This document shows, one piece after another, positions 51,138 through 59,637 of a stretch of DNA of 64,000 nt. The stretch is taken from positions 1 to 64,000 of the forward strand of contig JANPDL010000036.1 of NCBI GenBank assembly GCA_031431475.1. The letters are read 5' to 3'. A model generated the notes under the pieces. It did not search any database. It was not told the origin of the DNA and was given only the letters and a program-made list of their open reading frames with translations. The stretch comes from JADCCX01 sp031431475 (GTDB lineage: Bacteria; Pseudomonadota; Alphaproteobacteria; Rhizobiales; Beijerinckiaceae). Position 1 is the first letter of the stretch, and the number at the start of each line of letters is the position of its first letter. The position numbers and the translations under genes are program-made.

Positions 51138-52201
51138 TGAAGCGCGGGGCACTCCGGATAGGCCTCATCGGTGCCGGATCAATCGCGGCCTACCATATCG
51201 ACGGCATCCGCGCCGCTGGTGATCAGGCTCACGCAATCGCTGCTGCTAGCGACGCCTCGGCGGTGCAGGCGGCTCACCGCTTTGGCATCCCTCAGGCTTG
51301 CAGAAGCTGGCAGGAATTGCTCGCTCGCAAGGATCTGGACGCCGCAATCATTGCCACTCCGGATGACACACATGAAGAGATCTCGCTGGCGGCAATAGCT
51401 GCACGGATTCCCGTTATGATCCAGAAACCTCTCGCCATGACAAGCGCTGCTGCGCTGCGGATTGTTGCTGCTGGCCGGTCGGCAGGTGTCCCTGTTTTCA
51501 CCAGCTACATGCATCGGCACTTTCCTGAAACGTCTAAGTGGCACGCCGTTAAGGCGGGCAACAACAACGAGCCAGCCCTCACTTCTCTGGGCCCCATCCT
51601 CTCGGTCCATATCCGCAACGCAACGCCCGGACCTAACTGGGGCGACTGGTTCTATGATGGCGCGCGCAGCGGTGGCGTCGTGATGCAGATCGGCATTCAT
51701 GGCATCGATCTCGTCGAACATCTCGTCGGACCGATTGTCGAGGTGACGGCGATGACGGCGTTGCGGCGTTCCGAGCGCTCGCTCTCAGACGGACGCCTGA
51801 TACGCCCGACGTCGGACGATCACGCATTTGCTGTCTACAGGACGGCTGAGGGCGTGATTGTTTCCCATGAAATGTGCTTCTCGGAAGTTGCTGGTACTGA
51901 CCGTTTCCTCATGGAGATCACAAGCGACCGGGCAAAGATCGGCTTTCGCGGGCATTATGGAGCGCTGGCCGTCAATATGGGCGACGGTTGGAAAGCGATC
52001 CCGGTTGGCGAAGCCTCGGCCGGTGCTGCGCAACATGTGCTGTTTTCAAGCATGGTGCGCGGAGAACTCCCGCATGACGCATCTGACCTCGCAGGCATTC
52101 AGGGCCTGCTTGTTGCGGAGGCGATCAATGCCTCCGCTGCTTCAGGCCGCGCCGTCAAGGTTCCCCGCGCTTCGGAGTTGATCGAAGCATTCTCGCCATG
52201 A
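51134..52201 (+). CDS. Gfo/Idh/MocA-family oxidoreductase (first copy)
   Basis: 355 residues. The Rossmann loop is GLIGAGSIAAYHIDGIRAAG, then AAIIATPDDTHEEISLAAIA and VMIQKPLAMT, where the conserved Lys-Pro of the EKP motif is retained as QKP (Glu replaced by Gln). MQIGIHGIDLVEHLVGP is the C-terminal helix with the conserved His. It acts on sugars or polyols with NAD(P). It is one of two consecutive family members (about 30 percent alike by eye) and may form a redox pair that epimerises or converts the imported sugar. Confidence 0.85.
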   Translation: MMKRGALRIGLIGAGSIAAYHIDGIRAAGDQAHAIAAASDASAVQAAHRFGIPQACRSWQELLARKDLDAAIIATPDDTHEEISLAAIAARIPVMIQKPLAMTSAAALRIVAAGRSAGVPVFTSYMHRHFPETSKWHAVKAGNNNEPALTSLGPILSVHIRNATPGPNWGDWFYDGARSGGVVMQIGIHGIDLVEHLVGPIVEVTAMTALRRSERSLSDGRLIRPTSDDHAFAVYRTAEGVIVSHEMCFSEVAGTDRFLMEITSDRAKIGFRGHYGALAVNMGDGWKAIPVGEASAGAAQHVLFSSMVRGELPHDASDLAGIQGLLVAEAINASAASGRAVKVPRASELIEAFSP

Positions 52202-53232
52202 CACCGCTCAGGATCGCCATCCTCGGGTTTGCGCATTATCACGCCAATTTCTGGGCCGAGTCTATTGCAGCGCATCCCGGAGCGGTACTCGCATGTATCT
52301 GGGACGACAACATGCTTCGCGGCATCGATGCGGCGAAGCGCTATAGAGGCGTGTTCTGCAGCGATGTTTCCAGGACAATCCAGGATGTTGATGCGGTCGC
52401 CATCACCTCTGAGACAGCGGGTCATGAGGCGCTGATCAAGGCTGCCGCCGCCTTAGGAAAACCGATCCTCTGCGAGAAGCCGCTGGCGGCCAACCTGGCA
52501 CAGGCACGACATATAGCGACTGTGTTGCGGGAGACGCCCGTCTTCTTCATGCAGAGCCTGCCCAAGCGGCTGGATCCCGTGAATCATTCCTTGCGCGACC
52601 TGATTGCCTCTGGCGAACTCGGCGACATCCGGCTGGCGCGTGTGAGGCATGGTCATTCGCACGGCCTTGATCCGGCTTTCAGGGCGGGATGGTGGACGGA
52701 ACACGCACGATCTGGCGGTGGCACATTGCTTGATGAGGGCGTACATGCCGCTGATCTTCTGCGCTGGCTCTTTGGCGATCCTCTCGAAGTGTCGGCAATG
52801 ATCTCGGCTAGCTCCGGCCTTCAGGTCGAGGATGCGGCGATCGCGACATTCCGATGGGCGGACGGTATGCTCGGTGAGATCGTCACGGGCTGGACAATGG
52901 TTGCGGCAGAAACGTCCATCGAGGTATACGGCACACGTGGGACGGCCCTCGTTTCCGGTGTCGATCTTGCTTCGCATGGGCGTCATCTGGAGCCTGGCCT
53001 CAGAGTCTGCTTCGCCGGCAGCGATCGCTTTGTTTGTCGCGGACCCGTGCCACGATTTACAGCTGGCGGGTTTCACCAGGCCGTTGCGACGGCCTTTGTA
53101 GATGCACTGCTGGCAGGCGATCCACCCCCGATGACTCTGGCGGACGGACTGGGGGCACAAGCCATGATTGAAGCCGCATATCAGGCTGCGCGGACGAGCC
53201 GGGCCACCGCAGTGCCGGAGGCCTTGCGATGA
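52198..53232 (+). CDS. Gfo/Idh/MocA-family oxidoreductase (second copy)
   Basis: 344 residues, overlapping the first copy by 4 bp. The dinucleotide loop is degenerate (RIAILGFAHYHANFWAESIA, with GFAHYHA in place of GxGxxG), but VAITSETAGHEALIKAAAAL and ILCEKPLAANL with the catalytic EKP are intact. LDEGVHAADLLRWLFGDP is the C-terminal His helix. The altered loop suggests changed cofactor binding. It probably works on the same substrate chain as the preceding enzyme. Confidence 0.85.
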   Translation: MTPLRIAILGFAHYHANFWAESIAAHPGAVLACIWDDNMLRGIDAAKRYRGVFCSDVSRTIQDVDAVAITSETAGHEALIKAAAALGKPILCEKPLAANLAQARHIATVLRETPVFFMQSLPKRLDPVNHSLRDLIASGELGDIRLARVRHGHSHGLDPAFRAGWWTEHARSGGGTLLDEGVHAADLLRWLFGDPLEVSAMISASSGLQVEDAAIATFRWADGMLGEIVTGWTMVAAETSIEVYGTRGTALVSGVDLASHGRHLEPGLRVCFAGSDRFVCRGPVPRFTAGGFHQAVATAFVDALLAGDPPPMTLADGLGAQAMIEAAYQAARTSRATAVPEALR

Positions 53233-54779
53233 GCCGCGTCCCGCTTCATGCGGGCCTGACCCCTCTGGCCGATGCCCTTGGTGTTCAGCCACTGTTTGGC
53301 GATATCCACAACCATTGCGACCTGAGCTACGGTCATGGCCGCTTTTCCGCTGCCCTCGCGCGGGCAGCGCTACAGCTCGATTTTGTCTCGATCACCGGAC
53401 ATGCTCACTGGCCCGACATGCCCGTTGATGATCCGGCCGTTGCCCATATCGTTGACTTCCACGTCAAGGGTTTCGCCAGGCTTCGCGAACGCTGGCCCGG
53501 ACACTTCGCCGCGTTGAAGGCTGCGAATTCACCGTCGCTGACAGTTTTTCCCGGATACGAGATTCATTCTTCCGCCCACGGAGATTACACGATTGTCTAC
53601 CGTGACCTCGATCCGGAGCCGATGATCCTGGCCAACAGTCCTGCTGAACTTGTCGCGCGGTTATCGGCGACTTTGCCTGGCCGCGCTTTCGCCTTTCCTC
53701 ACCACATCGGCTATCGCCTCGGTGCGAGAGGCATCAACTGGTCCAGCTTTGATCCGGTGCTTTCACCGTTCGTTGAGATGGTCTCGATGCATGGCTGCGC
53801 CGAAACGTCGGAGACGGACCGTCCTTACCTGCATTCCATGGGGCCTGCTGACGGGTGCGGGACCATGCAGCATGGCCTCGCCCAGGGTCATCTCTTCGGT
53901 ATTGTCGGCAACACGGATCATCATTCTGCTTTTCCTGGCTCTTATGGCCATGGCCGTATGGCGGTTTACGCACGTGAACACACCCGCACCGCGATCTGGG
54001 ACGCAATGCTGGGACGACGTACGAATGTGCTGACAGGGGACAACATCCACTTGCTGACTGCCATTGGCGACACGATGCAGGGCGGGATCGTTCGGCCAAT
54101 GGAAAATGCCAGAATGCAGATCGAAGCCGTTGGTGGCGGTTGTATCGATGCCATCGATATCATCCGCAACGGTCACCTTGATCACCGGATTTCACCCGAG
54201 ATAACGCCCTCTCCGATCTCTGACGGTCTGGAGACAATCCTGTACGTCGAGCTTGGGTGGGGTGCCCGCGGAAGCGCGCATCACTGGGATTGTGCGGTAG
54301 CCATCGATGATGGCGAGATCCTTGGCTTCGAGCCGCGTTTCCGGGGTGCCGAGATTGTCTCGCCGCTGGAAGGGCAGGACAGTGACCATGCCCTGCCCTC
54401 CATCCGGAAGGATGGTGAATGTGTGCGGATGACCGTCACGGCGTCAGCGAACCCCAACAACGTAACATTCGCCACCCAAGGTATGGCCTTGAGTCTGAGG
54501 CTGGGCGAGCATGCGATCATCCGGGCTGAACTTTGCGGGCAGCAACTGGCCATTCCGGCACTCCGGTTGCTCGAGGGCGCGAAAAGCGGAAATCTGGGTC
54601 CAATCGACAGTCCAGCCTGGCGAATGCATGCGCTGCCGACACCGTCTCAATGGCAATGGCAGGGATTGGTGGATCTTGGCAGCCTGAACGATGGCGAGAA
54701 CATCTATGTGCGGCTGCGTCAAACGGGCGGACAGATGGCCTGGACCTCTCCTATTTTCTGCAAGGTGATGTCAGGTTAA
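53229..54779 (+). CDS. PHP-like/DUF3604 metal-dependent hydrolase
   Basis: 516 residues. Metal-binding blocks typical of PHP-type and DUF3604 proteins are in order: GDIHNHCDLSYGHG, FVSITGHAHWPDM, TVFPGYEIHSSAHGDY, FAFPHHIGYRLGARGINW and GIVGNTDHHSAFPGSYGHGR. The C-terminal part (after about residue 330) is a beta-rich domain. Such proteins are thought to be phosphoesterases or related hydrolases; the substrate is unknown. It is the last gene of the sugar operon, overlapping the oxidoreductase by 4 bp. Confidence 0.8.
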   Translation: MSRVPLHAGLTPLADALGVQPLFGDIHNHCDLSYGHGRFSAALARAALQLDFVSITGHAHWPDMPVDDPAVAHIVDFHVKGFARLRERWPGHFAALKAANSPSLTVFPGYEIHSSAHGDYTIVYRDLDPEPMILANSPAELVARLSATLPGRAFAFPHHIGYRLGARGINWSSFDPVLSPFVEMVSMHGCAETSETDRPYLHSMGPADGCGTMQHGLAQGHLFGIVGNTDHHSAFPGSYGHGRMAVYAREHTRTAIWDAMLGRRTNVLTGDNIHLLTAIGDTMQGGIVRPMENARMQIEAVGGGCIDAIDIIRNGHLDHRISPEITPSPISDGLETILYVELGWGARGSAHHWDCAVAIDDGEILGFEPRFRGAEIVSPLEGQDSDHALPSIRKDGECVRMTVTASANPNNVTFATQGMALSLRLGEHAIIRAELCGQQLAIPALRLLEGAKSGNLGPIDSPAWRMHALPTPSQWQWQGLVDLGSLNDGENIYVRLRQTGGQMAWTSPIFCKVMSG

Positions 54780-54884
54780 CGAGAGCTTGTGAACCGGCGC
54801 ACTGTTTGACCCTGGCTAGGCGTTGAAGCGCGACCATGTCGATCATCTCTCAAGGGCATGTGATAGTTCAGCAATTCTGCCCAC

Positions 54885-55266
54885 TGCCGCGGTCACGATT
54901 GAGTGTTGAATGGGGCCAAGCTTCGGCGCTTGTTCACAAGCCAATGCGCTCACGAACCGGATGCATGTCCGGATCGTTCACAACGCTGATTGGCTCTTTC
55001 CTAGCCGCAGCAATGCGAACGGGCATCTGACCACCAGGCAGTACACACGACTGCTCGATGACTGGATCACGATGATCAACCTCTATCCCTCGAACTAAGG
55101 CACACACAGCTTGCGCCGGACAAAGGTTACAATGGTCTACATGCGCACCGGAAATCTGAGGCCGTGTCAGCTACTGCTGGGACATACGAAGCTGGAGAAC
55201 ACCGTGAGATATCTCGGGATCGAGGCGGATGATGCTTTGGCCCTTTCGGAACAGACCGAGATTTGA
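54885..55266 (+). pseudogene. Tyrosine recombinase pseudogene, twin of the gene at 62370
   Basis: Closely related to 62600-62990 but decayed. Shared stretches encode NRMHVRIVHNADWLFPSRSN, NGHLTTRQYTRLLDDWITMI, then NLYPSN followed by an in-frame stop where the twin reads SNHGTY. A shifted continuation gives MRTGNLRPCQLLLGHTKLEN then TVRYLGIEADDALALSEQTE and a stop at 55264. The 5' half is barely recognisable. The copy also keeps a terminator hairpin equivalent to that after the twin, so a segment reaching beyond the gene was duplicated. Confidence 0.8.
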
Positions 55267-55273
55267 ATTCGCT

Positions 55274-55310
55274 GGCCGACGGTGGCTTCCGCTGTCGTCG
55301 GTTTCATTTT
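55274..55310 (+). terminator. Intrinsic terminator after the recombinase pseudogene
   Basis: CCGAC(GG).. (55276-55282) pairs with ..GTCGG (55297-55301), followed by TTTCATTTTT. It is a diverged copy of the hairpin at 62999-63026. Confidence 0.65.
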
Positions 55311-55516
55311 TAGCGCTATCGAATGTCAGCAGTAGCAACTTTGCGCTCGTAACCGGAATTTCCGCCCGCAACCCGAAGGACGGGTTTTGGCGCATGATGC
55401 CCCACCCGGTGGATCGCCAGAGTTGGCTCGGGCCGCTGGCGTCCAATATCAGCCCAATGATCGAAGCGTGGCAAACTGCCTCAAGTCTACCAAATGAGGA
55501 AATTCGTAATCCGCAT

Positions 55517-56092
55517 ATGGAAAACACTGATCACGTCGACTGCACGCTCCTACTTCTCGACGACGACACCGCATTTCTACCGCGCCTAGCCTTGGCGATG
55601 GAACTGCGTGGGTATGAGGTAAGGCAAGCTCCCGATGTCGCTACAGGCCTCTGGATGATTGAATCTGATCCCCCTGCTTATGCGGTTGTTGATCTCAGGC
55701 TCCTTGATGGGACGGGTTTGGACGTTGTATCGAAGCTGAGGGAACTTCGCCCGACTGCGCGAAGCATCGTGCTGACAGGCTACGGTAACATTGCAACCGC
55801 TGTCGGCGCGGTGAAGGCTGGTGCGGACGATTATCTCGCGAAGCCTGCCGATGCCGATGAGATTGATCTCATGCTGCGCAACCCGCTTGGGTGCAAGGCA
55901 CAGATGCCTGAACATATGATGTCCGTTGATCAGGTCCGCTGGGAGCACATCCAGAGCGTCTTCCAAGGTTACGATTGCAATATCTCCGAAACCGCGCGCC
56001 GACTGAACATGCACAGGCGGACGCTTCAGCGCATTCTCTCCAAAGGTGAAGGAGAGCCCAGACCGGTAATCGAGCGGCACGGACATCACTAG
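55517..56092 (+). CDS. ActR/RegA (PrrA)-type redox response regulator
   Basis: 191 residues from ATG 55517 (MENTDHVDCTLLLLDDDTAF); the frame is open to 55229 but that part overlaps recombinase remnants. REC domain: LLLLDDDTAFLPRLALAM, AYAVVDLRLLDGTGLDVVSK (phosphoacceptor Asp), SIVLTGYGNIATAVGAVKAG, DDYLAKPAD. The C-terminal Fis-type HTH reads VRWEHIQSVFQGYDCNISET, then ARRLNMHRRTLQRILSK, the characteristic RegA/ActR tail. It normally controls respiration, photosynthesis and carbon metabolism with the sensor RegB/ActS; no regB is adjacent. Being next to mobile-element debris, it may have been separated from its kinase. Confidence 0.88.
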   Translation: MENTDHVDCTLLLLDDDTAFLPRLALAMELRGYEVRQAPDVATGLWMIESDPPAYAVVDLRLLDGTGLDVVSKLRELRPTARSIVLTGYGNIATAVGAVKAGADDYLAKPADADEIDLMLRNPLGCKAQMPEHMMSVDQVRWEHIQSVFQGYDCNISETARRLNMHRRTLQRILSKGEGEPRPVIERHGHH

Positions 56093-56189
56093 TGAAGTTT
56101 TCTCGTCGGCCCCTCGCATTTTAAGACCGCTGCCGATGAGCGCATCGGTTAAATGGAAATGTTGGAGGCTATCAGTTGCTGCTAGCAAG

Positions 56190-56361
56190 TGAACCGCCCC
56201 GGGTTTGCCGGTGGCTCCAATTTCCAAATACGATGGAGCCATCATGAGCAAGACGACGAACAAGTTTTTTACCCGAATAGCGCTACTGCGCCATGCTGGA
56301 CGAGCCAGCCATGGCCGCATAACTTAAACCAAACGGCCTCCGGCAAACCCGGAGCGGTTGA
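56190..56361. mobile_element. 172-bp IS3-derived mini-element (internal-deletion derivative)
   Basis: Bounded by inverted repeats of about 27 bp: TGAACCGCCCCGGGTTTGCC on the plus strand (56190 on) and TCAACCGCTCCGGGTTTGCC on the minus strand (56361 leftwards). Between them is the start of an IS3 orfA (ATG 56244, MSKTTNKFF) joined to the far end of the element. Nearly all the transposase is deleted, leaving a MITE-like remnant that could be moved only in trans. No flanking target duplication is evident, which agrees with loss of adjacent DNA. Confidence 0.7.
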
Positions 56362-56550
56362 TGTGACCAACCCGGTTACTGTTATTGCGATACTGTAGGC
56401 GTCACACACTTGCGAACGTCCGAACCAAAAAAATAGCGTCGTTACCATCATCGCCGCAAACGTGAACGAGAACGCATTATATATCAAATCGTATTGACCT
56501 ATTGAGATTGTGCTAAAATCAGCCCGTTTGTTAGCTCGTTGCTGGATAGT
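56362..56550 (-). pseudogene. Truncated xanthorhodopsin/proteorhodopsin-like gene (N-terminal fragment)
   Basis: The minus strand reads SIGQYDLIYNAFSFTFAAMM, then VTTLFFWFGRSQVCDAYSIA and ITVTGLVTS. This matches helix A, the first loop and the start of helix B of xanthorhodopsin-like light-driven proton pumps (family pattern QYDLIxNAxSFxxAAMxxxTLFFW..RSQV..AY..AxTITGLVT). The next residues come from the end of the mini-element at 56361, and the retinal Lys helix G and everything between is gone. A start codon is not clear; an ATC follows GGAAG, so the ATG may be mutated. The rest of the gene is not found beyond the element. Confidence 0.72.
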
Positions 56551-56632
56551 CTTCCTTTCAAGAATGGAAACGCCGCCGCGCTTGGCCGAGGAGCTTTGCG
56601 CGGCGGTTGATACGGTAATACGGTATTTACGA

Positions 56633-57061
56633 TCAGGCTGCCGTCGGCATGACAACCGTGTCGGTGACGTGGATGACGCCGTTCGTGCAGGCAATATCCG
56701 CCGTGACGACCTTTGCGCCATTCACGGTGACGCCCGAGGTACCGTCGACATGGAGCATCTGGCCGTTGACCGTGGCTGGCGTGAGCTTCTTGCCCGCCAC
56801 ATCGGCCGCCATGACCTTGCCGGCCATCACATGATAGGTGAGGATCGCTGCGAGCTTCGCCTTGTTCTCGGGCTTGACGAGGTCTTCGACCGTGCCAGCC
56901 GGGAGCTTTGCGAACGCATCGTCACTGGGTGCGAAGACAGTGAACGGTCCGGCGCCTTTCAGCGTGTCCACCAGGCCAGCAGCCGTGACGGCGGCGACGA
57001 GCGTCTTGAAGGAACCTGCGGCGACTGCGGTGTCGACGATGTCGTGAGTTGTTGTTGTCAT
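56633..57061 (-). CDS. Fasciclin-domain protein
   Basis: 142 residues from ATG 57061 (MTTTTHDIVDTAVAAGSFKT). One FAS1 domain: LVAAVTAAGLVDTLKGAGPF, TVFAPSDDAFAKLPAGTVED (H1/H2-type motif), LTYHVMAGKVMAADVAGKKL and the C-terminal NGVIHVTDTVVMP. No signal peptide is seen from this start; a start at 57112 would not add a convincing one. FAS1 proteins mediate adhesion or bind small ligands. The function here is unknown. It stands alone, reading leftwards towards the rhodopsin relic. Confidence 0.88.
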   Translation of the reverse strand: MTTTTHDIVDTAVAAGSFKTLVAAVTAAGLVDTLKGAGPFTVFAPSDDAFAKLPAGTVEDLVKPENKAKLAAILTYHVMAGKVMAADVAGKKLTPATVNGQMLHVDGTSGVTVNGAKVVTADIACTNGVIHVTDTVVMPTAA

Positions 57062-57489
57062 GATAGTATCCGATCCGTGGTTGAATGGTTTGCGGCATGC
57101 GTTATTCGCCATCCGGAGGCTGAGCCTACGGATGCGTATGAATGACAATGGCGCAAGAAAAGCCGTGGTCGTGCGCAAATCATTTTGCGCATGCAAATAG
57201 CTTCGATCAACATATGTTCCTCGCAGTCAAAATATTCAACGGAATATCTCGCCCTGCGACAATTTGATAAATCTCAAAATATTTCATATTATTTTTCAAA
57301 TTCAGCGCATCAGCAGCCAAAATCGGCGCGAAATTATATCCATCAACGATTAATCCGGTTTATGTCGATCACAAATCCTCGACCACCTGACACAAATCGC
57401 GTCATTTTCAACACAGCTTGACCTCGGTGTGGTAACTGCCACTTCCAGCAGTCTCCTTTCGGCATGGCTGGGATTCAGGAGCAGCCGCT
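57062..57489. promoter_or_regulatory. AT-rich divergent intergenic region
   Basis: 428 bp between the fasciclin gene (minus) and the CBS gene (plus). 57180-57420 is strikingly AT-rich for this genome and has no supported gene. It must contain promoters in both directions; I cannot place them reliably. Confidence 0.45.
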
Positions 57490-58005
57490 ATGAGCAAGAT
57501 CAAGGATCGACCAGAGTTTCAGTCAAAATCCCCCGTCATGACCTTCCCGCCCGACGCCTTGGTGTCGACAGCAGTCAGAGCCATGTCGGAGAAGAACTAC
57601 GGAGCGGCGGTTGTGGTCGATGGGGCGCGCAAACCCATCGGCATCGTCACTGAGCGCGACTTCATGCGCCGCCTGCTCGATAAAGGGCTCGATCCCGCCA
57701 TCACGCCTGTGTCAGCGATCATGACGCGCGACCTCAAGATCGGGCGCGCCGAGGACACGATGATAGAATGGGTGCGCCAGATGTCCAACGAGCGCTTCCG
57801 CCATGTGCCCATTGTCGATGATGATGGCGTCCTCATCAATATCATGTCGCAAGGAGATTTCGTTTCCTACAGCTGGCCTGAGATGTTCAGGCAGATGAAG
57901 GATGACGCTGTGCGTTCTATCGGGACGCGATATCAGGGGCTGATCATTTTGGCGGGCATCCTAGTCTATTCCCTCGTCCTCGTGTTTGTCTTACGGGGGC
58001 AATGA
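57490..58005 (+). CDS. CBS-pair protein with C-terminal membrane anchor
   Basis: 171 residues, preceded by CAGGAGCAG. Two CBS motifs: SPVMTFPPDALVSTAVRAMS, KPIGIVTERDFMRRLLDKGL and SAIMTRDLKIGRAEDTMIEW, RHVPIVDDDGVLINIMSQGD. A final hydrophobic helix (GLIILAGILVYSLVLVFVL) anchors it to the membrane. CBS pairs bind adenine nucleotides and sense energy or ionic state. No channel or enzyme domain is attached, so it may regulate a membrane partner. The gene stands alone. Confidence 0.87.
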   Translation: MSKIKDRPEFQSKSPVMTFPPDALVSTAVRAMSEKNYGAAVVVDGARKPIGIVTERDFMRRLLDKGLDPAITPVSAIMTRDLKIGRAEDTMIEWVRQMSNERFRHVPIVDDDGVLINIMSQGDFVSYSWPEMFRQMKDDAVRSIGTRYQGLIILAGILVYSLVLVFVLRGQ

Positions 58006-58101
58006 TCGGCCAATAGCGATTGACCAATACCGGAGGCGCTTTCAACTGCGCCAGTGTCCCGCGAGTTTGCGCGGTAGAGCCTGCGAGAGGAACCTGCCGT
58101 T

Positions 58102-58314
58102 TTGAGCGACACTGAACCGTCAGCAGTCGTGATCAGTGAGATCATCGAAATGGCGCTCAGCGATCACGTCAGTTTCGATGCTATCCGGCAGCTGCACGGC
58201 TTGTCACCCGATGGCGTCAAGCAGTTGATGCGGCGAGAGCTCAAGGCGTCGAGCTACCGGGCGTGGCGCAAGCGGATCGAACGGTTCGGGTCCTGCCGCG
58301 AGCACTACAAATAG
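58102..58314 (+). CDS. DUF2805 / TIGR03643-type small protein
   Basis: 70 residues from TTG 58102 with AGAGGAAC upstream. The body IIEMALSDHVSFDAIRQLHG, LSPDGVKQLMRRELKASSYR, AWRKRIERFGSCREHYK is the typical helical DUF2805 protein. Homologues are often encoded beside cryptochrome/photolyase-type genes, which suggests a link to light responses. Here a rhodopsin relic lies 1.5 kb away, but no photolyase is in the window. Function unknown. Confidence 0.85.
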   Translation: MSDTEPSAVVISEIIEMALSDHVSFDAIRQLHGLSPDGVKQLMRRELKASSYRAWRKRIERFGSCREHYK

Positions 58315-58350
58315 CCCTCGTCGTCTGACGGGGATCGTCTCGGTTTGGTT

Positions 58351-58743
58351 TTACAAGCGCTTTGTCTGAATCGCGCAGCGTAAGCCGATGCTCCGCTGGT
58401 TCAACGCGTGCAGTGTCTCGGGGTTGTGCACAAAACCCTTCGCCACCGCAATCGCTGCCGATAACTGCCGGTCAGAGAGATGCCAGATTGCCGGGCGTTT
58501 GATCACGGTATGCCAAGGCGCGCCAAGCGCGATATCGAGGCAGATGCGCATAAAGCAGTGGTCCTGCGTGACCGGCCAGTGATGGCGCTCTGACATGCCG
58601 GGCAAAATGGTGCGCACGAGGGTCATCCATTCCGCAACAAGCACAGCGCGGCTGGACGGGCCATACGGCTCAAACGGAAAGAGGGTTTGGTCAATCACGC
58701 CGGAGGCCTGCGGTTGAGGATCACCTTTATCGGTCGTAATCAT
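58351..58743 (-). CDS. Hypothetical protein
   Basis: 130 residues. I do not recognise a family with confidence. Visible features are YGPSSRAVLVAEWMTLVRTI, ERHHWPVTQDHCFMRICLDI and KRPAIWHLSDRQLSAAIAVA, suggesting a helical soluble protein rich in His and Trp. No signal peptide or membrane segment. It converges on the DUF2805 gene with a 36-bp gap and is divergent from the ICMT-like operon. Confidence 0.55.
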   Translation of the reverse strand: MITTDKGDPQPQASGVIDQTLFPFEPYGPSSRAVLVAEWMTLVRTILPGMSERHHWPVTQDHCFMRICLDIALGAPWHTVIKRPAIWHLSDRQLSAAIAVAKGFVHNPETLHALNQRSIGLRCAIQTKRL

Positions 58744-58815
58744 GCCCGCTGCAACATTGATGCGCGGTTACGTCTCCTTTTGGAGTGCGTGGAAACGGTG
58801 TAATCCTCCTGCACA

Positions 58816-59637
58816 ATGTCCGAGATTTCCAGCACCAGTCACATCCAGCGCTTGGCAAGCCTCCTCAAGGGCGCTTTATCGCCGCCTCCTGGACGCGGAC
58901 GCATAGCGCTTGCGTTAGCCATGGGTGCCGCATGCCACGGTATCTTCGCGCTGGCGGGCGTGGCCATGGTCACCGCCATGTTCTTCGGCCTGAGCGCAAG
59001 CTTCGGCACCGTGCCCTGGCCTTGGGCGCTGCTGGCCAATGCGGTGCTCGTCCTGCAATTTCCGCTCGGGCATTCGCTGCTGCTGACGACGCGCGGTCGA
59101 GCTTTGCTCGCACGGCTGGTGCCCGGCCATCATGGGCGGACACTCTCCACCACGACCTACGCCATCATCGCCTCGCTGCAACTGCTGGCACTGTTTGCGC
59201 TCTGGACACCATCCGGCATCGTCTGGTGGCGGGCGGAGGGCTCGGTGTTCTGGGCGGTCTGCGCAAGTTACGCCACGGCCTGGCTTTTGCTGATCAAGGC
59301 GAGCTTCGATGCGGGGCCGGAGGTGCAGTCCGGTAGCCTCGGCTGGTTGTCGCTTATGCAGAATATCCGCCCTGTGTTTCCAGACATGCCGCAGACAGGA
59401 CTGTTCCGCCTGATCCGCCAGCCGATCTACGTGGCTTTCGCGCTGACACTGTGGACAGTACCAGTATGGACGCCGGACCAATTCGCGCTTGCCTTGAGCT
59501 ACACGGCGTATTGCCTCTTCGCCCCCCTGCTAAAGGAGCGGCGCTTCACTGCGCTTTACGGCGCTCGCTTCGCGGCCTACCAACGCGCCGTACCCTACGC
59601 TTGGCCCCACTGGCGAAGGCATACCGATGGTCGTTGA
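58816..59637 (+). CDS. ICMT/NnrU-like membrane methyltransferase
   Basis: 273 residues with about six hydrophobic segments. The C-terminal signature FRLIRQPIYVAFALTLWTVP and LLKERRFTALYGARFAAYQR, then AVPYAWP, is the SAM-binding region of the isoprenylcysteine methyltransferase fold (RxPxY...E.....G..Y..Y....P). Bacterial relatives include NnrU and methanethiol S-methyltransferase (MddA). The substrate here is unknown. It starts an operon with a UbiG-like methyltransferase and a DUF4149 protein, so a small lipid- or thiol-type substrate is plausible. Confidence 0.78.
   Translation: MSEISSTSHIQRLASLLKGALSPPPGRGRIALALAMGAACHGIFALAGVAMVTAMFFGLSASFGTVPWPWALLANAVLVLQFPLGHSLLLTTRGRALLARLVPGHHGRTLSTTTYAIIASLQLLALFALWTPSGIVWWRAEGSVFWAVCASYATAWLLLIKASFDAGPEVQSGSLGWLSLMQNIRPVFPDMPQTGLFRLIRQPIYVAFALTLWTVPVWTPDQFALALSYTAYCLFAPLLKERRFTALYGARFAAYQRAVPYAWPHWRRHTDGR

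Noticed and set aside
55586..56320. Minus-strand frame that could continue the rhodopsin relic beyond the mini-element
   Set aside because: The translated sequence shows no rhodopsin helices or retinal Lys and lies antisense to the RegA-type gene.
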